Of a DNA stretch of 64,000 bases, positions 25,801 to 37,800 are shown piece after piece. The DNA is from Salminus brasiliensis (lineage: Eukaryota > Chordata > Actinopteri > Characiformes > Bryconidae), in the NCBI RefSeq assembly GCF_030463535.1, contig NC_132891.1:7837622-7901621 (forward strand). Reading direction: 5' to 3'. The notes under the pieces were generated by a model. That model worked only from the letters and a program-made list of their open reading frames with translations, was not told the DNA's origin and made no database searches. Position 1 is the first letter of the stretch, and each line of letters starts with the position of its first letter. A program made the translations under genes and the position numbers.

Positions 25801-28800
25801 CACATAGTGGTATGCAAATTACATTTAGCTGATTTTCAAGTGAAAATGAGTTAACAAATAAACCAATCATATACAGGAAAGAAGCTTAAATATGGTATTT
25901 GGGCACTTATTTGCTAAAAAATAAAACATTTAAAATGTGCCATAAACCCTGTATTTGTATATGTATATGCTGCATGTTATGTATTTTAATAAACTAAATT
26001 AAGCATTTAAACAGTAGTTGTGTATTAAAATTCAATTTCAATTTCTGTCTTTTGTAGATTTGTTCACTTATTTTCACAATAATAATTATAATAATAATAA
26101 CGTGCATGTAACGTGATCAGGGGTTCCCGCCATTTTGCATATGACTGTATGTGAATATTGACATTCTCAAAAACAAAGATTCTAAATGGTTCTTTGGGGC
26201 AATGCTACAGAAGGAGCACTGTTTATTTCCCAAAGAACCGTTCAAAAAAATTTCTAAAAAAAGTTTCTAAACGTTTTAAATTTATTTCCCCAAGAAACAT
26301 TTGAAAACATTTTTGGTTTGAGTTTCAGGAAATATTTTGAAATTTAAAGAAGGAAGAACCCTGAAATTGGTGGAACCATTATTTCAACGTTCTACACACT
26401 GAAAAATCTCAAGGTGAACCAAAAGTGGTGCTTTTATAGCATCACTAAAGGTGGGGTTATGAAATAACAGAATTCTGGGGAAGAGGAACATGCCTGAAGC
26501 CCCTGCTTGTCCCAATCTAACATCCTGCAAATTCCCATCTATACCTTTCATGTCCCTTGTCAAGTTTCCACCACCACCACCACCCTGTATTTTTACTTTA
26601 ACTCAGTCCTATCTCTCAGTTCTAGCTCCACTCTTTAGACTGGTCTGGTCTACTAGCTCTAAGCAGAAGCCACTTGAACTCCAGCCCAAAAAAACTCCAG
26701 TCTTTATGCTGGCGCAAATAGCTTAGTTTAAGTGTCTAATTACTTTGATTAGATTTTTACACTTGCTCATCTCTTTAAAGAACCATCCATTGAACCTTTC
26801 TTGAAGAAACCAAGTGTGGTTCTTTTATTGCATCACCCTAAAGAGCCATTTTGGCATCTTTCTTTTTAAAGAGTACAAGTGTGAGATAATGAGGAATAAC
26901 CTCGGTGAACCACTAGATGATGCCTCCAAACTGTTCTGACACACATCACACACACAATCCATTCGGTTCTACCCCCGGACACAGGGCTTCCAATGGCCAG
27001 ATGGGACTGCAGCTGTTGGCTCCCTAGGGGCTGTCAGTTCCATGGAGGCTGTGTTGTGAAACTGGTATTACAGAAAGCCATCAAAACAAAGAAACCGCTG
27101 AGAGATATGAGCTAACGGCGATGCATTGGAATTCTGGTAGAGAGAGAGAGAGAGTGTGTGTGTGTGTGTGTGTGAAGAGGGGGAGGGTCAAAGCATTGAA
27201 GTTTGGACGGAAAAAAGCATTCTTTCACATGTATCTGGTTTCACATTTAGATCATGGGCCGGCTTGTTTTGGCTCCCTCCTGCTCGAATTCTTCCTGGCC
27301 TTCATGAGGAGATGACTGCTCTCTATATGCAGTTAAATCCCTAGGCGTCGGACATGGCTAAAGTGTCCTCTCTGTTGAACCCTGCCCTCTCTGTGCTCTT
27401 CAGAGAAGACGGGCAACCAGCAGGATGCGAACAGGAAGAAAAATACAGATTCAGGAGATTGTTATGAAGAACAGGCTTGTGCTCTGTTGATTCTTACCAC
27501 ACTGTATCTGCACTGACTGTACGTGGTGTGGATGAGAAGTGTAGAAAAGCTGCCTCTCTACAAACGTCTTGCAGCAACCTTATGAATGACCCTGGGGTGC
27601 TCTCAGAGTTTGCATCTGTCGTGACGACCGGGGTGAAGCTGAAAAGGGCAATCCAGCACTTGCTCACAACCTTTGGAAAATGTCATGAAGCTTTGGGTGC
27701 TTCCCACTTTCCTAATGTTTTGATCCAGCACTGAGTTGGTGGTGATGATAGAATGGAAAGAGGAGGGCTGAGGCAGAAAGACAACTGGGGAAAGGAAAAG
27801 GGAGGTGCAGAAGTCTGAACCTGACAGGACCTAACTATTTACAGCAGGTTTCTTCAGGTTTGGACATCTGGGTCAGGTTCAAGTAAGCATTCAGGTGAAC
27901 TAGCATGGTAAAATGCTACACCTGTTAAAAGCTGCTGTAGTGTTAATTATGGTAAACATGCTTTTTGGCATTGCTAACTCATATCATATTCAAGCCAATT
28001 AACTGAATATTGTTTAGTTTTGAGTTTGAGTTACTGATGAATTGCCAAGAAAAAAAAAGTCTAATAACCTTGGTGCAGTCGGTCCAGACATTTGGCCTGC
28101 AGCTCTTAATGACCAATAGAGGCACCCTTCACCTATCTTATTGTCCTCTTAACCTGCCTGGATTAAATTATCTGCTAATGTTTAATAAGTGTGATTATAC
28201 AAAGACCAGCTGTGATGTTTCTGTGGCTATTTCACACTATTTTCTCTCAGCTAACCCCCCTTAGACTTGTGAACTCTCTGCTCTTTCACTCTTTTTTCCA
28301 CATGCAACCTCCCTGACTCACGCCATCACTTTCACTCCATCTCACTATTTGCCCGTTGCTCCCAGTCAGCCCCTTTCAATCCTGCAGTTTATTTTGAAAC
28401 AGAGACAAATGGCTTTCTAATACCCACTCATACCACCCACAGTGTCATAAGCACTTCAGCTGGTCCTGCTTAATAAAGATGCAAAACAAGTGCCATGCTC
28501 CCGTGGCACTGTGCACAGTCACACCGACTACATGAGATCAGCCTCTAAACGAGGGCTGACATTTCAGGCCTTCACCCAGACCTCCTCCAAGAATTTCAGA
28601 ACCACAACTGAAGATTGTTGTGCTCTATCTGCATTATTAGCAGTCTTGCTTTGCAATTTCCTGGGCTAGGTCGGAAGGACGTTTCCTTTGTGTTGCTCTC
28701 GCTTGTGTTGCTCTGCTGGATAGGGCCTGGAACTGCCCTCTCAACCCTAGCACTGGGAAAGCTCTGGGCTCCTTTCGGAATGGAAAGGTCAGACCACACA

Positions 28801-31800
28801 GTTTGGGGAGATATATAATGGTATGACAAGACTCCTGATAGTTTTGCTAGTCTGCTTGAGTTACATGCCTGGAAATATAAGCAAACAGGGCCTCGAGTTG
28901 TTCACATATTGTAATGATTAGCAGCATTAAGTCAGTGTCCGAAATTCTTTCCTGCACGTATTCCTACAGTTAATATGTTATGTGTTCAGCACAATCACAT
29001 ACAGCCATGGAAAATAACCTGTAGGCTAGGCTATTTCAGCCTGGTGACGATAGGGTGGCTGCTTTATTGGTTGAGAATAGACAGTTCTAGTGGCTATAAG
29101 ACTAATACTGTATCTCCTATGTTAGTGTTATGTTAGATACGTGCTATGTAGAATGTGTTGTTTTTACCTGCTTTGCTGGAGTCCGTGTCTGCGGTGACCG
29201 GCAGGGCTCCAGGGGGTGATGGGGAGGAGGTGGGCCCAGGGGGAGGCTTGTCACTTTCCTGTGGACGACTCTTAGAGGTCTCAATGCCTTTGACTCTTCT
29301 GGCATGGCGGTTCCCTTTGTAGTGGGCCTCTGCCTGACTCTGAAACAAGAAAGATAATTTAGGGCCTGCCTGGAGATTCCCAGTGAAGCTCTCAAGAACC
29401 CTGAGAAGAGCCACAATTTCTCTTCTATTATATTTTCTATTTTTCACACACCTACTGGTCACTTTGTTAGAAATCTTGTTGGGACACTTTGTGGTTATAG
29501 AGTTAAAAGGAAGGAAGAAGTACAGAGAAAAATATCAGAATCTCACTGTATGTCACAGTATAGAAGGAAAATGAGGTATGAAGTCCCTCTCACATTGGCT
29601 CTAGTGTTGAGCATGAGCTAATACGTTCCATCATGCAGGTCCATGGCATTTGGCTGGTTTTGTGCCTCAAAAAAAGCACATGCTAGACTTCACCCTCCCA
29701 GTAGAGGTGGAATTGTGTGATATCAAGGGGATGGTAATTGGAAATTACTAAATTGGGGTTCACATATAAAACATACAACAAATAAACACTGATTGGAAAT
29801 ACAGACATTTTAAAGTGACCAAGCAATGACCTTAAAAATGTTTTCTCTACAGTGAAAAGAAAATCCAGCATAACCAAAAAATTACCCAAACCCCAAAATT
29901 GTAACATAACTCTGTCCTGACTTCTTTTACCCAGCCTATTAGCCTTTGACAACCCAACAGCTACTTTGGGAGAATCAGACTAGAAGCTATTGCTAAAGCT
30001 AGCCAATGGGGGAAAGCTCTGCTGCTGGTATCTGCATAATGGTCAGTTAAGAGTTGAGAAATGAGCTGCGTGCCATGCGAGTTGGCCACAAGAAAAGTAT
30101 TGAGAGCTCTGAGGAGCCAATGGGTACTAGGCTAAAAGCTAACCTTACCAGATCTTTCTATAATCACTTCAGCTAGCTAGACTAGGCCAGACTGGAAGAT
30201 GTTATGCAGCTGTGGGCCATCATGGTGTCGTAAAACCAGCCAATAAAAGCAGAGATTATTATTTATTTTCACGAGTCCGCAATAAAGAGGTAAACAGTGT
30301 GTTTTGATTCTGAGGCAAAATAACAGGGTGGTAAAAGGGCTTGTAAAGCCACATCTGAGCAGTTTCACTCCAACCAAAGTACATTGCTATTTATACATCA
30401 AAGAACAACATCTTAAAATACAGAGTAAAGTGCAGATCTGCCAAAAATAATAGACAAAAAACAATTATTTGAGTGTTTTCCAGCTCTGACAGCCATACGC
30501 TAGCCCTTTATTAGTGGTCAGTTTCTGACCACAGGACCATTGCTGGCTGGATATTTTATTTTTGGCTGAGGAACTATTCTCAATCCAGTAGTATTGACAC
30601 TAAGCAAAGCCACAACACCACAACAGTGTCTATGCTGTGTCGGAAATGGTCCACCACCTAAATAATATCTGGTTAGCAGTGGTACTGTGGTGGTTCCCTT
30701 CCACTGATGGGTTTAGCAATGGGAGGCTGATAAATAGTGCATCAACAGATGGGTAATCATTATTTGTAACCTTGCAAGAAATGCAAGCGTATACTGAAAG
30801 CGTACTTGAGTGTAGATACAATGTAAACCAAGCCAGCGGGTTTACCTTACACAAAGTTTTAAGCAGACCTGGACCGCTCTGTGTTGGTATATAACATAGT
30901 AGTAAACATCAGGATAGATACACACCCATTAACAAAACAACTCATTCATTACACAGCAAAGAAACCACAACAGCAGCACTCATGATGTCATGCTACAGTG
31001 ACACAGTACACCAACTTGGCCACAGTAGAGCACAATGAGCCCTGTCTAAATAATGCCTGGCAGACGTACGAGTGCCATTCTATATCCACAGGGGACAGAA
31101 GACCAGCAGACTGCAGGCAGATCCCACTAGCAACTGACAATTTGCACGCAGCAAGTGATATGAAAACCACTGGCTCTATTACTGGAGTTCTGTGGACCAG
31201 TCACATCTGAGGCAGGTGCTGGACGTCCCTTTGGCCTGTTCTAGCACCTTGGCTTAAAAGGGTATGCAATGACTGCCACACTAGACTAGGCTTGCGAGAG
31301 ACGTGCCAGTAGAATTGAAGCCAGGCTGAGGAACAAACATAAACACCTAAATTGCATTCCATTAGCTCACCATCCTTCACTCAGATGGATTTTGTTTAGT
31401 CCGGCTTTTCCTCATTTCAAATATTTGCTCACAGGGACCACAAGGCTAAATAGTATCCTTAGTGGTTGCTCTGACTGTGGCTTTTTCGGGGAGCCTGTTG
31501 GTGGCTGTTACAGGAAAACATATCAGGCCCTCTGAGCCTGGTCGTGTAGGTAGGTCAGACCACCAAAGAAAAATATTACAGTGTAATTGTTTGTCTTGGA
31601 GGACACATTTGTCTGAGAATGTCACCAGCTAGCACTATATATTTAGCTGCCCCAGTGGACAGGGCAAAGAGGAGGCTGTGGCCAATGAAAAAAGAGGAAC
31701 AGATGGGTACAAAATAGCAGACTATTGTGTTCCTTAATCTCCAGGAAAAATCCCACCCCTTTGGTGTGGGATGGTACGCTCCACCCATCCATCATACTGT

Positions 31801-34800
31801 TGACTTCTACTCTTGACCTCTGGTGGGGACACGTTGTGGATGTTTCCAGAAATGAACGCACAGGAACTGTCGCATGAGGTCCACGTCATTGTTATGAAGG
31901 ACAGAGGTCCTGCATGACTTGAGTGGTCAGTGTGCCCCACAACACAGTCAAGGGAGGCACCTATATGGCATTACGGGGCCTGTAACTGGAAATGAACCTT
32001 GTTCTGGCCTATCCTCAAGCCAATAACCAATAATGTAACTTATTAATGTAACTGCAACTTATTTTATTGATTGTTTATTTGTTTGTTCCCTTTTTCTCAC
32101 AACGTTGTGCTGCCAATTAATCCACCTGTTTGTAACTCCCCCTAACACTAGCAATGCTCCTGACACTAGGAGGGTATGAACAAGTCTTCGCCTATACATG
32201 TGAAGACAGCCATCACTTCTTTTTGACCTGCTGACAATCTGGCATTGCCGGGCAATAAAGTACACAGTGCGTCCAAATGTTTGTGGAAACAACATTTTAA
32301 TGAATACCTTTTGCTTAAGTTGCACTCATAGCTGACACAGATGTGCAAATGCACAAACATAGCTTGTCTAGCCACTGTAGAGAGGTACTGCCAGTAGAAT
32401 AGGCCAGTAGAATGCCAGGCCTGGGCTAGAGGGGTATTAAGCTGTGGAGCAGTAGAGCCATGTTCTCTGAAATGATGGATGGTGCTCTATCCAATACCTT
32501 TGGGATCGATTGTAGGGTTGAGGATGAGGTGGGGGTGAGGTGGGGTGGTGATCATCCAACATCATGACCTCACTAACTCTCTTGTCAATGAATGCAATTA
32601 AATCCTTACAGAACTGCTCCAAAATCTAGCAGAAAGCCTTCTTCCCTGGATAGTAGAGACAGTTACTCCAACAAAAGCAGTTTAAACTCTTTTTAACACC
32701 CTTGTATCTGTATTAACTGTGCTACATTTGTAATGCTTAAGAATTAAAATGACGCTGTAAGAAAAAATCTTGTATCTCAAAAAAAAACAGCAGCTTTACA
32801 CAAGAGAGAAAAAACTCCTGAACTTAGAATAAAAATGTTGTCTTCCACTCCAAGTCAGCATTTCTATTTTGGAGCATTTCTATTGGGCCATTAAATTGGA
32901 TACAATGTAAAACGGCATTCCCATATTCAACAATCTGGCATATATATCAAATATATCTATATATCAAATATAGGTGTCAACCCTGAATTTACATATTGGT
33001 GCATACCTATACTTTTTTACATTTATCAGCTAATAACACATCAGCCAGCCTTACATTATGCCCTTCTACTCTACACTGCAATGTTCTATGGCACCAAACA
33101 CAGCCCACTGACTATCAGGACGGTACTGGTGATTATTAAGTAGAAGGATTATCTCCTGTCATTCTCTTAGAAGAGCTGAAAGTTGATGACAGCTGCTGCA
33201 GGCATTGGAGAAGCACATAGAGAACAAATGTCTGGTGCTGGAGCAAAGGCTGGGGACCGCAAAACTCAGAAACACACCAAATAAAAATAGTGCTTTCAAT
33301 TTACTTTATTCAATAACAAATGTAGAAATGTACCTCTACCACACTACTCTAAAAACCCTTCCTGTTCAGGTGTGTGTACATCATTTCCACATGAATAAAA
33401 TAGCAACACACAGTTTTGGCTGTCGCTTTGACCACCTTTAGCACAAATCGTGTCCGTGTACAATCATTCATTCATATGCACTCACATTTGAATCAAGCGA
33501 CTTCAAAGCACTGTTTTCTCAGAGACATGGCTCAGTGGCAAAATAGCAGCCTGTTGTGGCTAGCAGGCTAATGACAGTGCAGAGACACATGGCACTGAGG
33601 CTCAAAGATCAGAGCAAACACAGACATGTGGCAGCGTGGTAGCACAGATGCTGAGAGACTTGGACGCTCAGAACAGAAGAAGGCCTGACCCAAGCCCACC
33701 TCTATGGCAGCAGCAGACAGACACATTGCCAGGGACAGGATGGGCTGACTGTGGGCTGTAATTGGTGATGACAGGCCCTTATATAGCTGGTGGTCTGTAA
33801 CCAAAGCCCCAGGGGGACTCTAAGGAGTTGCCTGTCTAAAGCTGTGAGATCAGAACGGAGGTCATTGAGGAGAAGCTAGGTCACTGCTTAGCAAGCCCAC
33901 ATCTCTGGGATCAAGGAGGACTTAGGAGAAGATCTATGGCTCTGAATGACACCAGCAGACGTGCATGATCTCTTAACTATCGCCAACAAGCCACAAATAA
34001 CATACTCAGGTCCAGGTGTTAAGCATGTGCTACAGAACAGACAAGGGTCAAGGTCACAGAAAGGAAAAGTGAATTTTGCAAAGAGAAAATAGTTTGATTA
34101 CTTAAAGTCTGATTGGGAACGACAAGAGCCAAAACAGGCTGAATGGAAAATGATAAACATAGACACTTATTCCAAGAATTAATGGAAAAAAACACACCAT
34201 ATATTACTGCCACATGGGGAATATAACAAACACTTGTTTCAGTCCGGTTCTCCGATCTTTTCTGTTTAAGAAACAAGGCGCTGTTTGAGAAAAACACTTC
34301 CAAATATAGGTTCTTAGATTATTCTTGGCCTAGATGCTTCTAGAAAAACACTAAATTCATAGACAAACATAATCTTGTGTGGAAATGCCTTAAGCTATAA
34401 TAAGGGGCCTTATTAACACTTTAACCACTTAAACAGACTGACTTATGTGCTGCTTTAAGTTGCACTCAGTGTTGACACAGATTGTCTAGTCCATGTAGAG
34501 ACGTACTGCTAGTAGAGTAGATAAACATGAACCTATTGGCATCATGCCTAATGCCAGGTGTGGGATAGAGGGGTATGAAGTCCCCCAGCATTGAGCTGTG
34601 GATCATCCATCCATTCACTTTAATTCAGTTTAAAGATATACCAAATATACAATATACAAATGTTATATTCTCTGCAAAGCTAGTGCAGTCCTAAATTAGT
34701 TGGGAGTTAGTCCAGTTTAGCCCCAATTGTACGAATCTGGGTGTATCAGCATTGACAACAAAATAAATCTCAGATAGTGACAACTTCCCAAAATCCTAGA

Positions 34801-37800
34801 CTGGTGCATCCCTAAAGAGGATATTACAACCACAACTGGTTCTTCACTACAAACAACCCCTTTTGACACTTTTTATTTTTGAAGAAAGTAGAGAATCTGG
34901 ACGCATCTGATAGGAAATGCTTGGAAGAGCGGGTTATGACCGCGGCTCATGAAACTAAAGGACAATCGGCTTAAGCGTTTATTCTCAAGGACAAATGAGG
35001 ACACCTTCTGATAGGGCGCTGTACCGTACCATTCTACAGGCACGGATTACCACTTCTCGCTCATCCACATGTGCTCACAATGACAGATGCAATCACTAAA
35101 TACAGCCAATAGACTAAGATGGCAGCAGGGGGAGCAGCAGCCACAGTCATTTTAGAGCTGTGTAAACCCCGCTATGGGGTAAAGCTCCTCTACTGACAGA
35201 GAGTGATGGGCCCAGAGACTGACAGACAGTAAGCCACAGGGGAGGGCGACTGCAGCTCTGATGCTGAGGGGTTAGGAAGGGTGTGTGTGTCTGTGTGTGT
35301 GTGTGCGTGGTGGTGGGGGGAGGGGTGGGGGGCGCATTCAACCCCATCCTGCAGCAAATTGTGGCACAATGTGGTGACATCACTCTCCTGCAGCACGGCA
35401 AGGTTATACCTTCGTCTCACGTGAGAGAAAGAGGGAGAGAGGGCAAGAGGGATGGAGAGGATACTAGAGGCTGCTGCCTTGCGACATCACAGCAACACAG
35501 CTTCAACAAAGCCCCCCCACCCTCGGGCTTGATGAATGCAGTGCGTGATAAAGGCTGGCAGCCAATCTGCAGTTTTTTTTCTCCCCACAGTAAATATGCT
35601 CCCTTATCAGGAAAAAGGGGGATTAGGAATATATGAATCCATAATGAGGCGTGAAATAACAGTGGCATGGGGCGAGCGGACGGATTTTTGAAGGGAATCA
35701 ATGTGGCGCTCTCTCCAGGCGGCGCTGCTGAGGGAAACTGCTGCATTCGCTCTGTGCACCCGATTAATGACACGTGGGAATTATAACGCGATCTTCCCTG
35801 AAAGTGGTGCAACAAAAGGCAGCTGAAATGTTTTGGCACAGCTAATGCTGTGTGATGGATGCGCTCGGGTCTCCGCCGCGTCAACTTCAGGCGCTTTGAA
35901 GTCGTGCACAATCTCTGCCTCCTGTTGATTGCTTATCCATCTGTCTTTGTCTGCTGGGTGTGCCGATAAAACAAGACTCCAATTGCTAAGTATACATCAC
36001 AAAGACAACAGCAGCATCCATGTGAGTGCGGTGGGTAGAGCCTGCAGTTGTGCATTTACACCTACAGGGGGGCACTGAGCACACCCAGGGTGTTTTATGG
36101 TGGTATTTTACAAACCAGGGCAGCTGCTGGTGTCAAAGATGTCGGGTAAGAGGCACTTAATGTTTTATTATTCAGCATGTGTCAATATTTACGAGGGGGC
36201 AACGTGTCAAAACTGGTTTGGCTAGCAGGTCACGAGCCAGGCTATAAACCGAGGCTTCTACAGACAGCCCAGGCCATCAGAGAGTTACACTAAGCTAACA
36301 TAACTACAACTAAGCAAAGCAAGTTTACCCATGGACACAAGAAGGTGATCGTTATTCCCTGAACGGGGCCTATATATAGCAACCTGGAGTTCTGCGGCCC
36401 GGAAAAAGGCGAGCTTGCTTGTAAGCCGGGTAGTCTCAGTGTGTCTTCTCATAAATCTTTTGTTACTACTTTGGCCCTATAGCTACTTAACAAGCCTCCG
36501 CAGGCAGACCAAAATTCACGGCCTGAAGCCTCGACTCTCAGCGTCTGTGGCTCAAAGTCGGCCATACATCTGCTGAGTGGAAGCTGAAGATTACAGCCCT
36601 TCCACCAAGAACACCACATTCTACCCATGATTACAGTGCTGCGCCATAAAAATAGCGCAGGATTGCGAGGCACTCCCAGGATTTGCTCTGTAACTAGCCC
36701 CATGCACTGTGCACTGCCTATCACAGCTGCCACCTGAACTCAGCAGCAGAATATTCCAGGCTCCAGTTTCTCCTTAACAAGCATAACCACTTCGACGCCA
36801 TTCAAAACACGATCCACAGAAATGATAACTGTTTTCAGAGATCGACTGTGCTTTTATAGGCTCCTTTGAGAGAAGGAGAAATATAAGGCATTACATTGTT
36901 CTCACAGTCTCGTTTGGACCAAAATGTTGGCTTATTTTTCCTCTTTTTTGTCTTTATGTAACCAGAGAATTTTAAACACACTCATACACTTGGCTGATAT
37001 TACTGTCCACCCCCCATAAGATCTTAATCAACTCTGCATGTTGATAAGGATTTTAAAAAGCCCTTTGAAATCAAGACGGGGGGGGGGGGGGGGGGGGGGG
37101 GAATCCCATTTCACGCTCCGGGCCTCCCCGGCAACATGGAAATGTTATGCAGATACATAGCGCAGCTGAACGCTGGTGGATTTACAGTGTTCTACTTTGA
37201 GAGTGAAAAGCAGGATAAAAAAGAGGCCTCAGCACCAAGCAAACAGAACACCCCTTACACATCCAAAACACGTCAGATACTGCCATGTGCAAGCACTGTC
37301 TTTGGAATTATAGCAATAACAACCACGGGCACTGGGAGAGTTCTCAGACAGAGTGTCCAGCCATCCAGCCAGTGCACTAGCATCAGACAGACAGCGTACC
37401 TCCGAGTTGAACCGAATCTGACAGACGTTACAGGAGATGATGGGCCGCTTGGTCTTCACCAAAGGGACGCCAAAAGTGTGGTTGATGACCGCCTTCTGAA
37501 CAGGATCCATCTGAAGAAAAAAAAAAAAACGGGAGAGAGAAAGGGGAAGGGGAAAGAGAAAGGAATGAAACTTAGCTCTTGTACACAGAAGCAGAGCCCA
37601 TGAAACAGACAGGCTACTAATCATGTTGATTGAGTGGTCTAAATGGCCTGTAGGTTAGAGGTTCAGCGGGTATGGCAGGGTCAGACAGAGAAAAAGGTCA
37701 GGCCGCTGTGAGACAGTCTAGGTAAGCACCACTTCTCATGTATTATATGTCCCTGTATTGTATTACAGAGTATCAACAACTTGGCTAATTAACAGAGACA

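Larger units (their letters stand above)
19792..29167 (-). other. znf385a: znf385a intron C-D (9376 bases)
   Basis: Contents are MITE copies (20329-20788, 23518-23695), a dispersed repeat (20795-20935), a CATA run (about 23357-23389), CT-rich and CA microsatellites, and two pieces of the 'ggttcttt' family (26185-26440, 26765-26880). I see no coding exon; the open frames of 120 and 134 codons near 24842 and 25393 have no family features. Confidence 0.8.
29340..37399 (-). other. znf385a: znf385a intron B-C (8060 bases), splits zinc finger 1
   Basis: It contains a dispersed element (29803-30375), MITE copies (32268-32703, 34450-34606), a repeat piece (32765-32915), a CpG-bearing unique block (35640-35940) and a 24-base G run (37078-37101). 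I see no exon in it. The 164-codon minus-strand frame at 35417-35911 has no domain or splice context that would support it. Confidence 0.8.

Noticed and set aside
35417..35911. 164-codon minus-strand ORF in intron B-C
   Set aside because: No domain, no family resemblance and a low-complexity end from a GA-rich tract. It overlaps a plus-strand frame of similar length, as expected in CpG-richer DNA with few stops.
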